A stretch of 27,001 nt of DNA, from assembly GCA_004144935.1 (NCBI GenBank), contig SDZP01000006.1:1-27001 (forward strand). The letters are read 5' to 3'. The notes beneath the pieces were generated by a model. The model did no database searches. It was not told where the DNA came from and saw only the letters and a program-made list of their open reading frames with translations. The stretch's first letter is position 1. Every line of letters begins with the position of its first letter. The position numbers and the translations under genes are program-made. The DNA comes from Caulobacteraceae bacterium (GTDB lineage: Bacteria; Pseudomonadota; Alphaproteobacteria; Caulobacterales; Caulobacteraceae). Below, piece by piece: positions 8,422 through 16,038 of the stretch.

Positions 8422-8437
8422 TGTTTCACGTGAAACA
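8422..8437. promoter_or_regulatory. parS: parS site 2 (mnmE-mnmG gap)
   Basis: An exact TGTTTCACGTGAAACA in the 266-bp gap between the mnmE stop and the mnmG start, about 120 bases upstream of mnmG. ParB bound here could also affect transcription of the mnmG-rsmG-parA-parB genes; that part is inference. Confidence 0.97.
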
Positions 8438-8548
8438 CCGGGGGTCTGGGCCAGCAGGCTTCAGTCACTTTACCGAGGCCGTTTCCGCGCCCGACCTCAA
8501 CTAAACCTCAACGCGGGCCATGCCCGATCATGACGGGCTGCGGGTCGA

Positions 8549-8564
8549 TGTTTCACGTGAAACA
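8549..8564. promoter_or_regulatory. parS: parS site 3 (just after mnmE)
   Basis: An exact TGTTTCACGTGAAACA that ends two bases from the mnmE stop codon at 8567. The centre-to-centre spacing to site 2 is 127 bp, and site 1 is about 1.5 kb further on. Together the three sites form the centromere cluster of this chromosome. The rest of this gap, 8301-8421 and 8438-8548, holds nothing else I can support apart from the weak promoter noted above. Confidence 0.97.
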
Positions 8565-8566
8565 GC

Positions 8567-9901
8567 CTATTTGCCGATGCAGAAGCTCGAAAACACCACA
8601 TCTAGTATGTCTTCCGTCCCAATCCGCCCCGTAACCCGCGCCAGAGCCCTGGCCGCCAGGCGAACATCCTCCGCCGCTAGCTCCACCGCCGGCTCGAGCT
8701 CCTCCAGCGCCCGGGACAGGCGGACGTGGGCCTCCCGCAAGCTTTCCCCGTGCCGGATCCGCGTCGCCAGCGGCGTTTCGCCGCCGCCAAGCGCCTCGAC
8801 CACCCGCCGTTCCAGCTCGGCCCGCAGCCGGCGGACATCGTCCGTCGCCAGCACCGAGATCGCCAACTGGTCCAGCCCCGCCGCCGAGGCCTCGGTCCGG
8901 TCCGGCCCCGCCGGCAGGTCGGCCTTGGTCAGCACCAGCAGGTCCCCCGGCCGCGCCAGCCCGTAAGCCTGCCGCCAGTCGCCGGACGCCGACTGGTCGA
9001 CCAGCCACAGCCGCAGGTCCGCCCCCTCCGCCCAGGCCCGCGCCCGGCGCACCCCCTCGGCCTCGATGGCCTCGTCGGTCTCCCGCACCCCGGCCGTGTC
9101 GGCCAGCAGCACCTTGTAGCCGGCCAGCACCAGCGGAACCTCGATGACGTCCCGCGTCGTCCCCGGAGTCGCCGTGACGATGGCCGCGTCCCGCCCGGCC
9201 AGGGCGTTGAGCAGGCTGGACTTGCCGGCGTTCGGCGCCCCGATCAGCGCCACCCGGAACCCCTCCCGCACCCGCCGCCCCCGCCCCTCGTCGGCCAGCG
9301 CCTCGGCGATCTCGCCCAGCAAGGCCTCCAGCGGCGGCCTTGCCCGGTCCGCCACATCGGCCGGCAGCTCCTCATCCGGGAAATCGACCGCCGCCTCCAG
9401 CATGGCCAGGGCCTGGACCAGCTGCCCGCGCCAGGTCTCGTACCGCCGCGACAGCGCCCCGCCCAGCTGGCCCAGCGCCTGCCGCGCCTGCCCCGCCGTC
9501 TCGGCGTCGACCAGGTCGGCCACGGCTTCCGCCTGCGCCAGGTCCAGCCTGCCGTTCTCGAAGGCCCGGCGGGTGAATTCCCCGGGTTCGGCCAGCCGCA
9601 GGCCCAGGTCATGCAGCGCCTGCACCACGCCCTCGACGATGGCCGGCCCGCCATGCAGGTGCAGTTCGGCGGCGTCCTCGCCGGTGTAGCTGCCCGGCCC
9701 CGGCGTCCAGATCACCAGCGCCTCGTCCAGCACCTGCCCGTCGGCGTCCTTCAGCCGCCGCAGCGACGCCCGCCGGGCGGCCGGCGGCGCCCTGCCGGTC
9801 AGGGCTTCCAGCGCCCCGCCGCAGCCCGGTCCCGACAGCCGCACGACCGCCACCGCCGCCCGTCCGGGCGCGGTCGCCAGGGCGAAGATGGTGTCGCTCA
9901 T
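8567..9901 (-). CDS. mnmE: MnmE (TrmE), tRNA modification GTPase
   Basis: MnmE is the GTPase partner of MnmG in C5 modification of the wobble uridine. The 444 residues show the N-terminal tetrahydrofolate-binding domain (MSDTIFALATAPGRAAVAVVRLSG, 1-24, with GSYTGED near 70), a helical domain, and the inserted G domain with G1 GAPNAGKS at 221-228, G3 DTAG at 268-271 and a TKAD G4 motif. The essential C-terminal FCIGK ends the protein at 440-444. The start codon overlaps the stop of the DUF6489 gene as ATGA, which fixes it at 9901 although the frame is open further upstream. In many bacteria mnmE and mnmG are adjacent, as here. Confidence 0.97.
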   Translation of the reverse strand: MSDTIFALATAPGRAAVAVVRLSGPGCGGALEALTGRAPPAARRASLRRLKDADGQVLDEALVIWTPGPGSYTGEDAAELHLHGGPAIVEGVVQALHDLGLRLAEPGEFTRRAFENGRLDLAQAEAVADLVDAETAGQARQALGQLGGALSRRYETWRGQLVQALAMLEAAVDFPDEELPADVADRARPPLEALLGEIAEALADEGRGRRVREGFRVALIGAPNAGKSSLLNALAGRDAAIVTATPGTTRDVIEVPLVLAGYKVLLADTAGVRETDEAIEAEGVRRARAWAEGADLRLWLVDQSASGDWRQAYGLARPGDLLVLTKADLPAGPDRTEASAAGLDQLAISVLATDDVRRLRAELERRVVEALGGGETPLATRIRHGESLREAHVRLSRALEELEPAVELAAEDVRLAARALARVTGRIGTEDILDVVFSSFCIGK

Positions 9902-10149
9902 TTGGTCTTGGAGCCGCCCATGGCGCTGGTGGTGGCGGCGGTCATCAGCTTGCGGAACTGCTCCTGCGCGCCCATCCCCACGCTCATCCAGGTCTTCATC
10001 AGCTCGTCCGGGGCCAGGGCCGCCATGTTGGCGTCCATCCGCTTCTGCATCTCGGCCATCATGTGGTCGTTCAGGGCGGTGACGTCCGGCAGGCCGAGGA
10101 AGCTGCGGGCTTCCACCGGGGTGCAGTCGACTTCGACGGTGACCTTCAT
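9898..10149 (-). CDS. small DUF6489-family protein
   Basis: An 83-residue protein with no signal peptide or membrane segment. It begins MKVTVEVDCTPVEARSFLGLPDV, continues into a predicted helical stretch rich in Met (HMMAEMQKRMDANMAALAPDELMKTWM), and ends in a basic tail GGSKTK. I recognise the pattern as DUF6489, a small alphaproteobacterial family of unknown function. The Met-rich helices recall phasin- or granule-associated small proteins, but that is only a resemblance. Its stop overlaps the mnmE start by four bases (ATGA), so the two are very likely co-translated. Confidence 0.82.
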   Translation of the reverse strand: MKVTVEVDCTPVEARSFLGLPDVTALNDHMMAEMQKRMDANMAALAPDELMKTWMSVGMGAQEQFRKLMTAATTSAMGGSKTK

Positions 10150-10175
10150 GGTGTTTCAGACTTTCTGCAAGCGAG

Positions 10176-10205
10176 CTTCGGCGAAGTGGATACCGGTTCG
10201 GCGCC
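10176..10205. repeat. possible copy of a short alphaproteobacterial intergenic repeat
   Basis: The segment starts with a small hairpin, CTTCGGCGAAG, and continues GTGGATACCGGTTCGG. Similar 'AAGTGG-x-ACCGGTTCG' sequences recur between genes in many alphaproteobacteria as I remember it. Only one copy is visible in this window, so the repeat nature cannot be shown here. It lies in the divergent gap between DUF6489 and the dienelactone hydrolase gene. Confidence 0.3.
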
Positions 10206-10305
10206 AAAGCGAGCGACAACTAAGGAGCCTGGGCACACCTTTGTCATTGGGTTGTGGCCGGCCCCACGGTTAAGTGCGGGCAAATCAATTGGACTGGAGA
10301 CGACC

Positions 10306-11001
10306 ATGAGCGGTGAACGCCTGACCATCAAGACGCCCGACGGCGACTTCTCGGCCTATGTGGCCCGGCCTTCCCGGACCCCGGCCCCGGTCATCGTGGT
10401 CATCCAGGAGATTTTCGGGGTCAACAAGGTGATGCGCGACATCGCCGACGACTTCGCCGCGCAAGGCTACATCGCCGTCTGCCCCGACCTCTTCTGGCGC
10501 ATCGAGCCGGACATCGACATCACCGACCAGTCGGAAGCGGAGTGGAAACGCGCCTTCGAGCTGTTCAACGCCTTCAACGTCGACAAGGGCGTCGAGGATA
10601 TCGCCGCCGTCATCGACCAGGTCCGCCACATCGACGGTTCGACCGGCAAGGTCGGGGCCGTCGGCTACTGCCTGGGCGGCCGCCTGGCCTTCCTGACCGC
10701 CACCCGCACCGACGTCGACGCCGCCGTCGGCTACTACGGCGTCGGCATCGAGAACTACCTGCCCGAGGCCGAAAAGCTGGCCCAGCCGCTGATGCTGCAC
10801 ATCGCCGCCGAGGACGGCTTCGTGCCCAAGGAAGCCCAGGCCCTGATCCACCAGACGCTGGACAACCACGCCCTGATCACCCTCCACGACTACCCCGGCT
10901 GCGACCACGCCTTCGCCCGCCACGGCGGCGAGCACTACAACGAAGCGGCGGCCGAGACCGCCAACGCCCGCACCGCCGCCTTCTTCAAGGCCAACCTCTG
11001 A
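10306..11001 (+). CDS. dienelactone hydrolase family protein
   Basis: A 231-residue alpha/beta hydrolase of the dienelactone hydrolase (carboxymethylenebutenolidase) family. The members hydrolyse lactones or esters in aromatic degradation, and many housekeeping relatives have unknown substrates. The catalytic triad is visible: C122 in GYCLGG, D170 in AAEDGFVP and H201 in GCDHAF. The family Glu is at E35 in QEIFG. ATG 10306 is supported by GGAG about eight bases ahead. The gene stops at 11001, where the next gene starts (TGATG), so the two form an operon. No other aromatic degradation genes are near, so the pathway role is open. Confidence 0.92.
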   Translation: MSGERLTIKTPDGDFSAYVARPSRTPAPVIVVIQEIFGVNKVMRDIADDFAAQGYIAVCPDLFWRIEPDIDITDQSEAEWKRAFELFNAFNVDKGVEDIAAVIDQVRHIDGSTGKVGAVGYCLGGRLAFLTATRTDVDAAVGYYGVGIENYLPEAEKLAQPLMLHIAAEDGFVPKEAQALIHQTLDNHALITLHDYPGCDHAFARHGGEHYNEAAAETANARTAAFFKANL

Positions 11002-11972
11002 TGCTGGCCATCCAGGCGGCCCGCGCCGGCGGGCCCGAGGTTCTCGAGGTGGTCGACATCCCGGTCCCGACCCCGGGACCCGGCCAGATCCTGCTGCGGC
11101 AGGAGGCGATCGGCCTGAACTTCATCGACACCTACTTCCGCTCCGGCCTCTACCCGGCCAAATTCCCGGTGGTGCTGGGCCAGGAAGGCGCCGGCGTGGT
11201 CGAGGCGATCGGCGAAGGGGTCACCCGCTTCCAGGTCGGCGACCGCGCCGGCTTCGGCCTGGGCGGCATGGGCAGCTATGCCGAGGCCCTGCTGCTCAGG
11301 GAGGACAAGGCCGTCAAGCTGCCGGACGGCATCGACGCCCGCACCGCCGCGGCCGCCCTGCTCAAGGGGATGACCGCCGAGTTCCTGATCCGCCGCTGCT
11401 TCCCGATCGCGGCCGGTGACGCGGTGCTGATCCATGCCGCCGCCGGCGGGGTCGGCCTGATCCTCAGCCAGTGGGCCCATTCCCTGGGCGCCCTGGTCAT
11501 CGGCACCACCAGTTCGGACGCCAAGGCGGCGCTGGCGAAAGCCAACGGCTGCGACCACGTCATCCGCTACGATCAGGGCGACTTCGCCCCGCAGGTCCGC
11601 GAGCTGACCGACGGGGCCGGGGTCCGGGTCGTCTACGACGGCGTCGGCAAGACCACCCTGGAGGGCAGCCTCTCCAGCCTGGCCCGCCGGGGCATGCTGG
11701 TCACCTTCGGCAACGCCTCGGGCCCGGCCCCCGCCGTCGAGCCCCTGCGCCTCAGCCGGGGCGGCAGCCTGTTCCTCACCCGGCCCACCCTGGCCGACTA
11801 TGTGACCACGGCCGAGGAGCTGGACGACAGCGCCGGCGCGGTGTTCGCGCAGATTCTCTCCGGCGCGGTGAAGATCGAGATCGGGGCGGAATTTGCCTTG
11901 AAGGACGCCAGAGCGGCCCATGAGGCGCTGGAGGCGCGGCAGACGACGGGTTCGACGCTGCTGATTCCGTAG
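11001..11972 (+). CDS. NAD(P)H:quinone oxidoreductase, zinc-free MDR family
   Basis: A 323-residue medium-chain dehydrogenase/reductase of the QorA (zeta-crystallin) type. It transfers hydride from NADPH to quinones or related electrophiles. It has the N-terminal GroES-like domain (GLNFIDTYFRSGLYP at about 38-52, VLGQEGAGVV at 58-67) and the nucleotide-binding motif AAGGVG at 147-152. The zinc-binding cysteines of the alcohol dehydrogenases are absent, which supports the quinone reductase branch. It is translationally coupled to the dienelactone hydrolase (TGATG), so both may serve in detoxification or breakdown of the same compound class; this is inference. Confidence 0.92.
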   Translation: MLAIQAARAGGPEVLEVVDIPVPTPGPGQILLRQEAIGLNFIDTYFRSGLYPAKFPVVLGQEGAGVVEAIGEGVTRFQVGDRAGFGLGGMGSYAEALLLREDKAVKLPDGIDARTAAAALLKGMTAEFLIRRCFPIAAGDAVLIHAAAGGVGLILSQWAHSLGALVIGTTSSDAKAALAKANGCDHVIRYDQGDFAPQVRELTDGAGVRVVYDGVGKTTLEGSLSSLARRGMLVTFGNASGPAPAVEPLRLSRGGSLFLTRPTLADYVTTAEELDDSAGAVFAQILSGAVKIEIGAEFALKDARAAHEALEARQTTGSTLLIP

Positions 11973-11987
11973 GGCCTGCGAAGGGCT

Positions 11988-12503
11988 CTAGCGGCCCTTC
12001 TTCAGCGCCACATAGAAGGCCCCCTCGCCTCCGTGCCGGCGGTCGGCCTGCTGCACCCCGGCGACAAACCCCCGCAGCGGCGGCTGCGACAGCCAGAGCG
12101 GCGTCATCCCACGCAGGGTCTCGCGCCCGCCGCTGCCTTTGCCGGTGATCACCAGCACCAGCCGGTCGCCGCGCTCCACGGCGCTCAGGATATAGCGCTC
12201 GAGCACCGGCCGGGCCCGCTCCAGGGTCAGGCCGTGCAGGTCGACCCGGCCGGTGATGACCTCCCGCTCCTTGACCACCCGCCGCGAGCGGTTGGGCTCC
12301 AGGGGCTCGGGCGGCGGCTTGGGCTTGGTGACCTTCAGCGCCTTGGCCAGCGCCGCCCGCGCCTCCAGCTTCGGCGGCAGGGCGCTGGGCGCCTCAGGCT
12401 TCGCCGCCGCCGCCTTGGGGACCTTGCGCCCGGGCAGCGGCTTGACCGTCTCGGCCACCCGCGCCCACAGGGCGATTTCCTCGGGGCGCGGCGGCCGTTT
12501 CAC
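11988..12503 (-). CDS. Smr/MutS2-type domain protein
   Basis: A 171-residue protein with a basic, Pro/Ala/Lys-rich N-terminal half (to about residue 80) and a C-terminal Smr domain. The Smr domain has the DLHG motif at 88-91 and the ITGKGS loop at 119-124. Smr domains bind or nick DNA, or act as RNA endonucleases; the role of this stand-alone form is unclear to me. I chose GTG 12503, which overlaps the mltA stop as GTGA and gives the family-like start VKRPPRPEEIALW. An ATG at 12530 would add nine residues and deepen the overlap. It is the second gene of an mltA-smr pair and is convergent with the quinone oxidoreductase gene. Confidence 0.9.
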   Translation of the reverse strand: MKRPPRPEEIALWARVAETVKPLPGRKVPKAAAAKPEAPSALPPKLEARAALAKALKVTKPKPPPEPLEPNRSRRVVKEREVITGRVDLHGLTLERARPVLERYILSAVERGDRLVLVITGKGSGGRETLRGMTPLWLSQPPLRGFVAGVQQADRRHGGEGAFYVALKKGR

Positions 12504-13657
12504 GGCGCGGGCGCCGGGATCAGACGCCACATGTGCAGCCGGTGCTTCACGCGCCCCGCCTCCCGCCCGGCCGTATCGCCGCTGCCGATATAGAGGTCGG
12601 CCCGCACCTGGCCGCGGATCGCCCCGCCGGTGTCCAGGGCGGTGACCAGCCGGCTGTAGCGCGGAAAGGCCCCGGCCAGGCTCGGGGCCTGGCCGTCGAT
12701 CCAGTACAGGGCCCCATAGTCGTGGTGGATCGCGTCGACCGCGATGGCCCGCCCGGCGGCCAGCGGGACGCCCGCCGCCCCGGTCGCCTCCTCGCCATTG
12801 TCGTCCTCCATGCGGAAGAAGACGTAGCGGGGATTGAGCCGCATGACGGCGTCCGCCTCCGGTCCGCGATGCGCCGCCAGCCAGTTGCGGATCGCGTCGC
12901 CGGAGGTGTTGTCGGCCGCCAGCAGGCCCTGGTCGCGCATCGGGGTGGCGATGCCCTTGAACGGCAGGCCGTTGGTGGCCGCGAACACCGCCCGCTTGCG
13001 CCGCCCGTCCGGCAGCACCAGCACGCCCGAGCCCTGGATCTGCAGGAAGAACAGGTCCTCCGGCCGCATCCAGGCCAGCGGCTGGGCCTCGTCCCTCGCC
13101 TCGATGGCGGCGCGGTCGGGATAGGGCGCCAGCACGCCATCCTGCAGCCGCGCCTCGCCCTTCCAGCCCGGCCGCGCCGGATCGGGGGCGAAGGCCGGGT
13201 CCTGGACGAGATCGGCGGGCCGGGGCCGCACCACGGCGGTGAACTCGCCCGTCCGCGAGAACCGGGCCTCGTACTGCGGAGAGAAGTAGGCGGTCAGCAG
13301 GCCCTCGCCGCCGACCGGCACCGCCCGGAAGCTCGCCTCCAGCAGGGCCCTGGCGTCGGGCCCGGCCAGCGGCCCGGCCGCGCGCACCCGGGCGCAGGCC
13401 TCGGCCAGCTGCGGCAGCGGCTTCAGGCGACAGCTGCGGGCCACGGCCGCCAGCGCCGCGGCATGGTCCTCCGCCTCCCAGCCGGGCAGGCGGGACAACG
13501 ACAGTCCGGCCAGCGGCGGACGCGGCGGCTGCGGGGTTGGCCGGTCAGGGGTCGGAGCGGGCCTTGGCGGGGGCTCGCGAACTGGCCCGGTCGTTTCGCA
13601 CGCCGAGAGAAGCAGGGCCGCGCCCAGCAGCGGAATCAGGAAACGAATCAACGCCAT
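12500..13657 (-). CDS. mltA: MltA, membrane-bound lytic murein transglycosylase A
   Basis: MltA cleaves peptidoglycan glycan strands to 1,6-anhydromuropeptides during wall turnover. The 385-residue protein starts with a lipoprotein signal peptide whose lipobox LLLSAC places the acylated Cys at residue 20. A Pro-rich spacer follows to about residue 48. The MltA domain contains GEGLLTAYFSPQYEA, and the C-terminal barrel (3D) has DTGGAI at about 342-347 and ADLYIGSGDTAGREAG near 353-368, in which D354 is the likely catalytic Asp. The residue after the acylated Cys is Glu, so an outer-membrane location is expected. The gene follows the Tim44-like gene, with a palindromic repeat between. Confidence 0.95.
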   Translation of the reverse strand: MALIRFLIPLLGAALLLSACETTGPVREPPPRPAPTPDRPTPQPPRPPLAGLSLSRLPGWEAEDHAAALAAVARSCRLKPLPQLAEACARVRAAGPLAGPDARALLEASFRAVPVGGEGLLTAYFSPQYEARFSRTGEFTAVVRPRPADLVQDPAFAPDPARPGWKGEARLQDGVLAPYPDRAAIEARDEAQPLAWMRPEDLFFLQIQGSGVLVLPDGRRKRAVFAATNGLPFKGIATPMRDQGLLAADNTSGDAIRNWLAAHRGPEADAVMRLNPRYVFFRMEDDNGEEATGAAGVPLAAGRAIAVDAIHHDYGALYWIDGQAPSLAGAFPRYSRLVTALDTGGAIRGQVRADLYIGSGDTAGREAGRVKHRLHMWRLIPAPAP

Positions 13658-13668
13658 GCTCTCTCATA

Positions 13669-13840
13669 CCCTTCTCGCGCTTGCCGGGAGAAGGTGGCCC
13701 CCGAAGGGGGTCGGATGAGGGCAGAGCGGACGAGGACGATTATCAACCGGGCTGTCCGGGCCAGGCAGTGCTTAACCGGAAGCCCGCGCTGCCCTCATCC
13801 GGCGCTTCGCGCCACCTTCTCCCGGCGAGCGGGAGAAGGA
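13669..13840. repeat. long palindromic intergenic repeat, copy 2
   Basis: The element lies between the Tim44-like gene stop and the mltA start. The arms 13669-13722 and 13791-13840 are inverted copies, each with a CTTCTC...GAGAAG hairpin plus an inner hairpin (CCCCCGAAGGGGG in one, GGCGCTTCGCGCC in the other) and a (G)GATGAGGGC flank. The structure resembles copies 1, 3 and 4, but the stem sequences differ. It could end transcription of the Tim44-like gene. Confidence 0.75.
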
Positions 13841-13852
13841 TCGCGCCCAGCC

Positions 13853-14470
13853 TTAAGCCTCGGCGGCGTCCACGTTGACCAGCACCCAGTTCGGATCCCG
13901 GGTCGTCACGTCGCGCTCGAAGGTCCACAGCTCGGCGGTGCGGCGATCGTCGACGGCCTCGCCCTCGGCGTTCTTGGTGCGGGCCCGGAATTCGGCCAGG
14001 AAGCGCACGACGATATGGGCGATGTCGCCGTCCATGGTCGCGGACTCCAGATCGGCCCGCGGCGGGGTGTTGAACTCGACCGTCTCGCTGGCCCCCTCGG
14101 CCTCCCGGGCGGCGATGGCGCCCTCGAAGCTGTCATAGACGGCGGGCGACAGCAGCCGCTTCAGGGTCTCGCGGTCCCCTTCGGCAAAGGCGGTGACCAC
14201 CATCTGGTAGGCGCCCTTGGCCCCGGCCAGGAAGTGGCCGATGTCGAAGTTGGCGTCCCGCGCCCTCAGCGCCGCCAGGCCGGTCAGCACCACCCCGTCG
14301 GGGATCGGCTCGGCGTCGGCGACCGGCGGCCGCGCCTCGCCCCGCTCGATGGCCTCGGCCTGGGCGTCCTCCGGCTGGCGACCGACCCGCCGGCCGAGCA
14401 CCGAATAGAGCTGGTAAAGCACCACGCCGGCCAGGATGGCGAACAGGATGAGCTGGAGGGTCTGGTTCAA
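13853..14470 (-). CDS. Tim44/TimA-like membrane-anchored protein
   Basis: A 205-residue protein with one N-terminal membrane anchor (residues 5-24, LQLILFAILAGVVLYQLYSV), a short basic/acidic linker, and a Tim44-like domain from about residue 75 to the end (ANFDIGHFLAGAKGAYQMVVTAFAEGDRETLKRLLSPAVYDSF and a C-terminal WVLVNVDA strand). Alphaproteobacterial relatives, including the C. crescentus protein called TimA, are putative inner-membrane adaptor proteins related to the mitochondrial import motor subunit Tim44. The start codon is TTG (14468-14470) with a weak Shine-Dalgarno. No ATG or GTG is available in frame between the upstream limit and the membrane segment. It is divergent from secB, the gap (185 bp) presumably holding both promoters. 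Confidence 0.88.
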   Translation of the reverse strand: MNQTLQLILFAILAGVVLYQLYSVLGRRVGRQPEDAQAEAIERGEARPPVADAEPIPDGVVLTGLAALRARDANFDIGHFLAGAKGAYQMVVTAFAEGDRETLKRLLSPAVYDSFEGAIAAREAEGASETVEFNTPPRADLESATMDGDIAHIVVRFLAEFRARTKNAEGEAVDDRRTAELWTFERDVTTRDPNWVLVNVDAAEA

Positions 14471-14655
14471 AACGGGGCCTGGCGGGTTTGTGAGGGACGA
14501 GGGTCTGACGGCTGTTGAGGGTGAATATAGGGCATGGAACGCGCCGCGTCAGGTTGGGGTTCGCTTCGCCGCCACAACACGCCGCGTTGCGCGTCCATTG
14601 GGGCCGTGATAGCGACCGCGCCTTCCATTTTCCTAAATCCCTGGACTGCCCGATC

Positions 14656-15144
14656 ATGACCGACACCCAAGCCGGCGCCCCCAACGGTGAAGAGACCGTC
14701 CCCGGCATCCGGATCCTGGCCCAGTACATTCGCGACCTCTCCTTCGAGAACCCCCGCGCCCCCGACAGCCTGCGGGTCACCGGCGAGCAGCCGGCCATCG
14801 ACATCGGCGTCGAACTGAACGCCAAGGGCCGTCCCGACGGCCTGTTCGAGGTCGAGCTGAAGCTGGTCGTCGACGCCAAGAAGGGCGCCGACCAGTCGTT
14901 CGCCATCGAGCTGGTCTACGGCGGCCTGTTCGAACTGGCGGGCGTGCCGCAGGAAGAACTGGAAGCGGTGCTGATGATCGAGGCCCCGCGCTTCCTGTTC
15001 CCCTTCGCCCGCCGCATCATCGGCGACCTGAGCAGCGACGGCGGCTTCCCGCCCTTCATGCTGGAGCCGATCGACTTCGCCGGCATCTACCAGTCCCGCC
15101 GCGCCCAGAACGGCGGCGAAGGCGTGGTGGTCGGCCAGGCCTAG
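14656..15144 (+). CDS. secB: SecB, protein-export chaperone
   Basis: SecB binds unfolded preproteins and delivers them to SecA for Sec translocation. The 162 residues contain the typical segments IRILAQYIRDLSFENPRAP (residues 18-36), an acidic beta-strand region, LVYGGLFEL at about 95-103, and the C-terminal IEAPRFLFPFARRIIGDLSSDGGFPPFMLEPIDFAGIYQ block. The protein has the usual length and acid-rich composition. ATG 14656 gives the family N-terminus, but no clear Shine-Dalgarno precedes it. The secB-dnaQ convergent arrangement and closeness to the origin agree with what I recall of the C. crescentus CC_0001 side. Confidence 0.96.
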   Translation: MTDTQAGAPNGEETVPGIRILAQYIRDLSFENPRAPDSLRVTGEQPAIDIGVELNAKGRPDGLFEVELKLVVDAKKGADQSFAIELVYGGLFELAGVPQEELEAVLMIEAPRFLFPFARRIIGDLSSDGGFPPFMLEPIDFAGIYQSRRAQNGGEGVVVGQA

Positions 15145-15155
15145 TCCGAGCCGTT

Positions 15156-15311
15156 CCTCCCCCTTTGGGGGAGGGGGACCGCGCGCGAATACGCGCGTGG
15201 TGGTGGGGGCAGCGCCGGAATTCAGGGATTTCGCGCGCCTGCAAGCCAAGCGGCGGCGCTGCCCCCTCAGTCGTCGCCTGTCGGCGCCGCCAGCTCCCCC
15301 AGAGGGGGAGC
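15156..15311. repeat. long palindromic intergenic repeat, copy 3
   Basis: The element fills the gap between the convergent stops of secB and dnaQ. It starts with TCCTCCCCCTTTGGGGGAGGGGGA (15156-15179), continues with a CGCGCG hairpin (15182-15198) and GGGGGCAGCGCC (about 15205-15216). An inverted counterpart follows at about 15254-15311 (GGCGCTGCCCCC, a GGCG hairpin, CTCCCCC...GGGGGAG). It could act as a bidirectional terminator for both genes. Confidence 0.78.
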
Positions 15312-15327
15312 GATTGCCGACCGGCTC

Positions 15328-16029
15328 TCAGCCCAGGCTGAGCCAGACAGCCTTGTCCGTCAGCACGTCCCGCACGAACGCCTCATGCGCCGCCCGTTCG
15401 TCGTCGGTGATCCGGCAGATCAGCGGCCGAGGCCGGGCGCCGTAGGCGGCCTGCACCGCCGCATGGGCGGCCCGCACGGCCATGGTGCTGGTCAGGTCCA
15501 GCGGGCGTTCCTTGCCCCCCTGCAGCTCCAGATAGACCATCGCCAGCAGGTTGGAGTCGATCAGCGCCCCGTGCTTGTCGCGCCCGGCCAGGCTGATCTT
15601 CATCCGCTTACAGAGGGCGTCCAGGGAGTTGTACATCCCCGGAAACTTCTTCTTGGCCATCACCAGGGTGCAGACCCAGCGATCCTCCGGCGGGGCCGGC
15701 CGGCCGCAGCGTTCCAGCTCGGCGTTGATGAAGCTGCGGTCGAACGGCGCGTTGTGCGCCACCAGGGTGTCCTCGCCGATGAACTCCAGAAAGGCGTCGA
15801 CGACGCGCGGGTCGTGGAAGCGCGGCTTGTCCTTCAGGCTGGCCAGGGAAATGCCGTGCACCCGCTCGGCGTCCGGATCGATCGGCCGGTCCGGCTGGAT
15901 GTACTGGTGGAATTCGCGGCCGGTCGGCATGTAGTCGACGACCTCGACACAGGCGATCTCGATGATCCGGTGACCGGACCGGGGATCCAGCCCCGTGGTT
16001 TCGGTGTCGAGTACGATGTGCCGCGCCAT
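15328..16029 (-). CDS. dnaQ: DNA polymerase III epsilon subunit, proofreading exonuclease
   Basis: DnaQ is the 3'-5' exonuclease that proofreads the replicative polymerase. The 233-residue protein carries all motifs: Exo I DTETTG (D8, E10), Exo II HNAPFD (D97) and the DEDDh-type Exo III HGALID (H153, D158). The C-terminal part after residue 180 is the flexible polymerase-binding region. It follows coaE by nine bases on the same strand and is last in the ppsR-maf-aroE-coaE-dnaQ run. Placing dnaQ near the origin gives high gene dosage, although that is only context. Confidence 0.96.
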   Translation of the reverse strand: MARHIVLDTETTGLDPRSGHRIIEIACVEVVDYMPTGREFHQYIQPDRPIDPDAERVHGISLASLKDKPRFHDPRVVDAFLEFIGEDTLVAHNAPFDRSFINAELERCGRPAPPEDRWVCTLVMAKKKFPGMYNSLDALCKRMKISLAGRDKHGALIDSNLLAMVYLELQGGKERPLDLTSTMAVRAAHAAVQAAYGARPRPLICRITDDERAAHEAFVRDVLTDKAVWLSLG

Positions 16030-16038
16030 CGCCCTGTC

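Noticed and set aside
12533..14518. A 661-codon open frame on the plus strand across mltA, the repeat and the Tim44-like gene
   Set aside because: It runs through two recognised genes on the other strand and a palindromic repeat, and its translation is compositionally biased without any motif.
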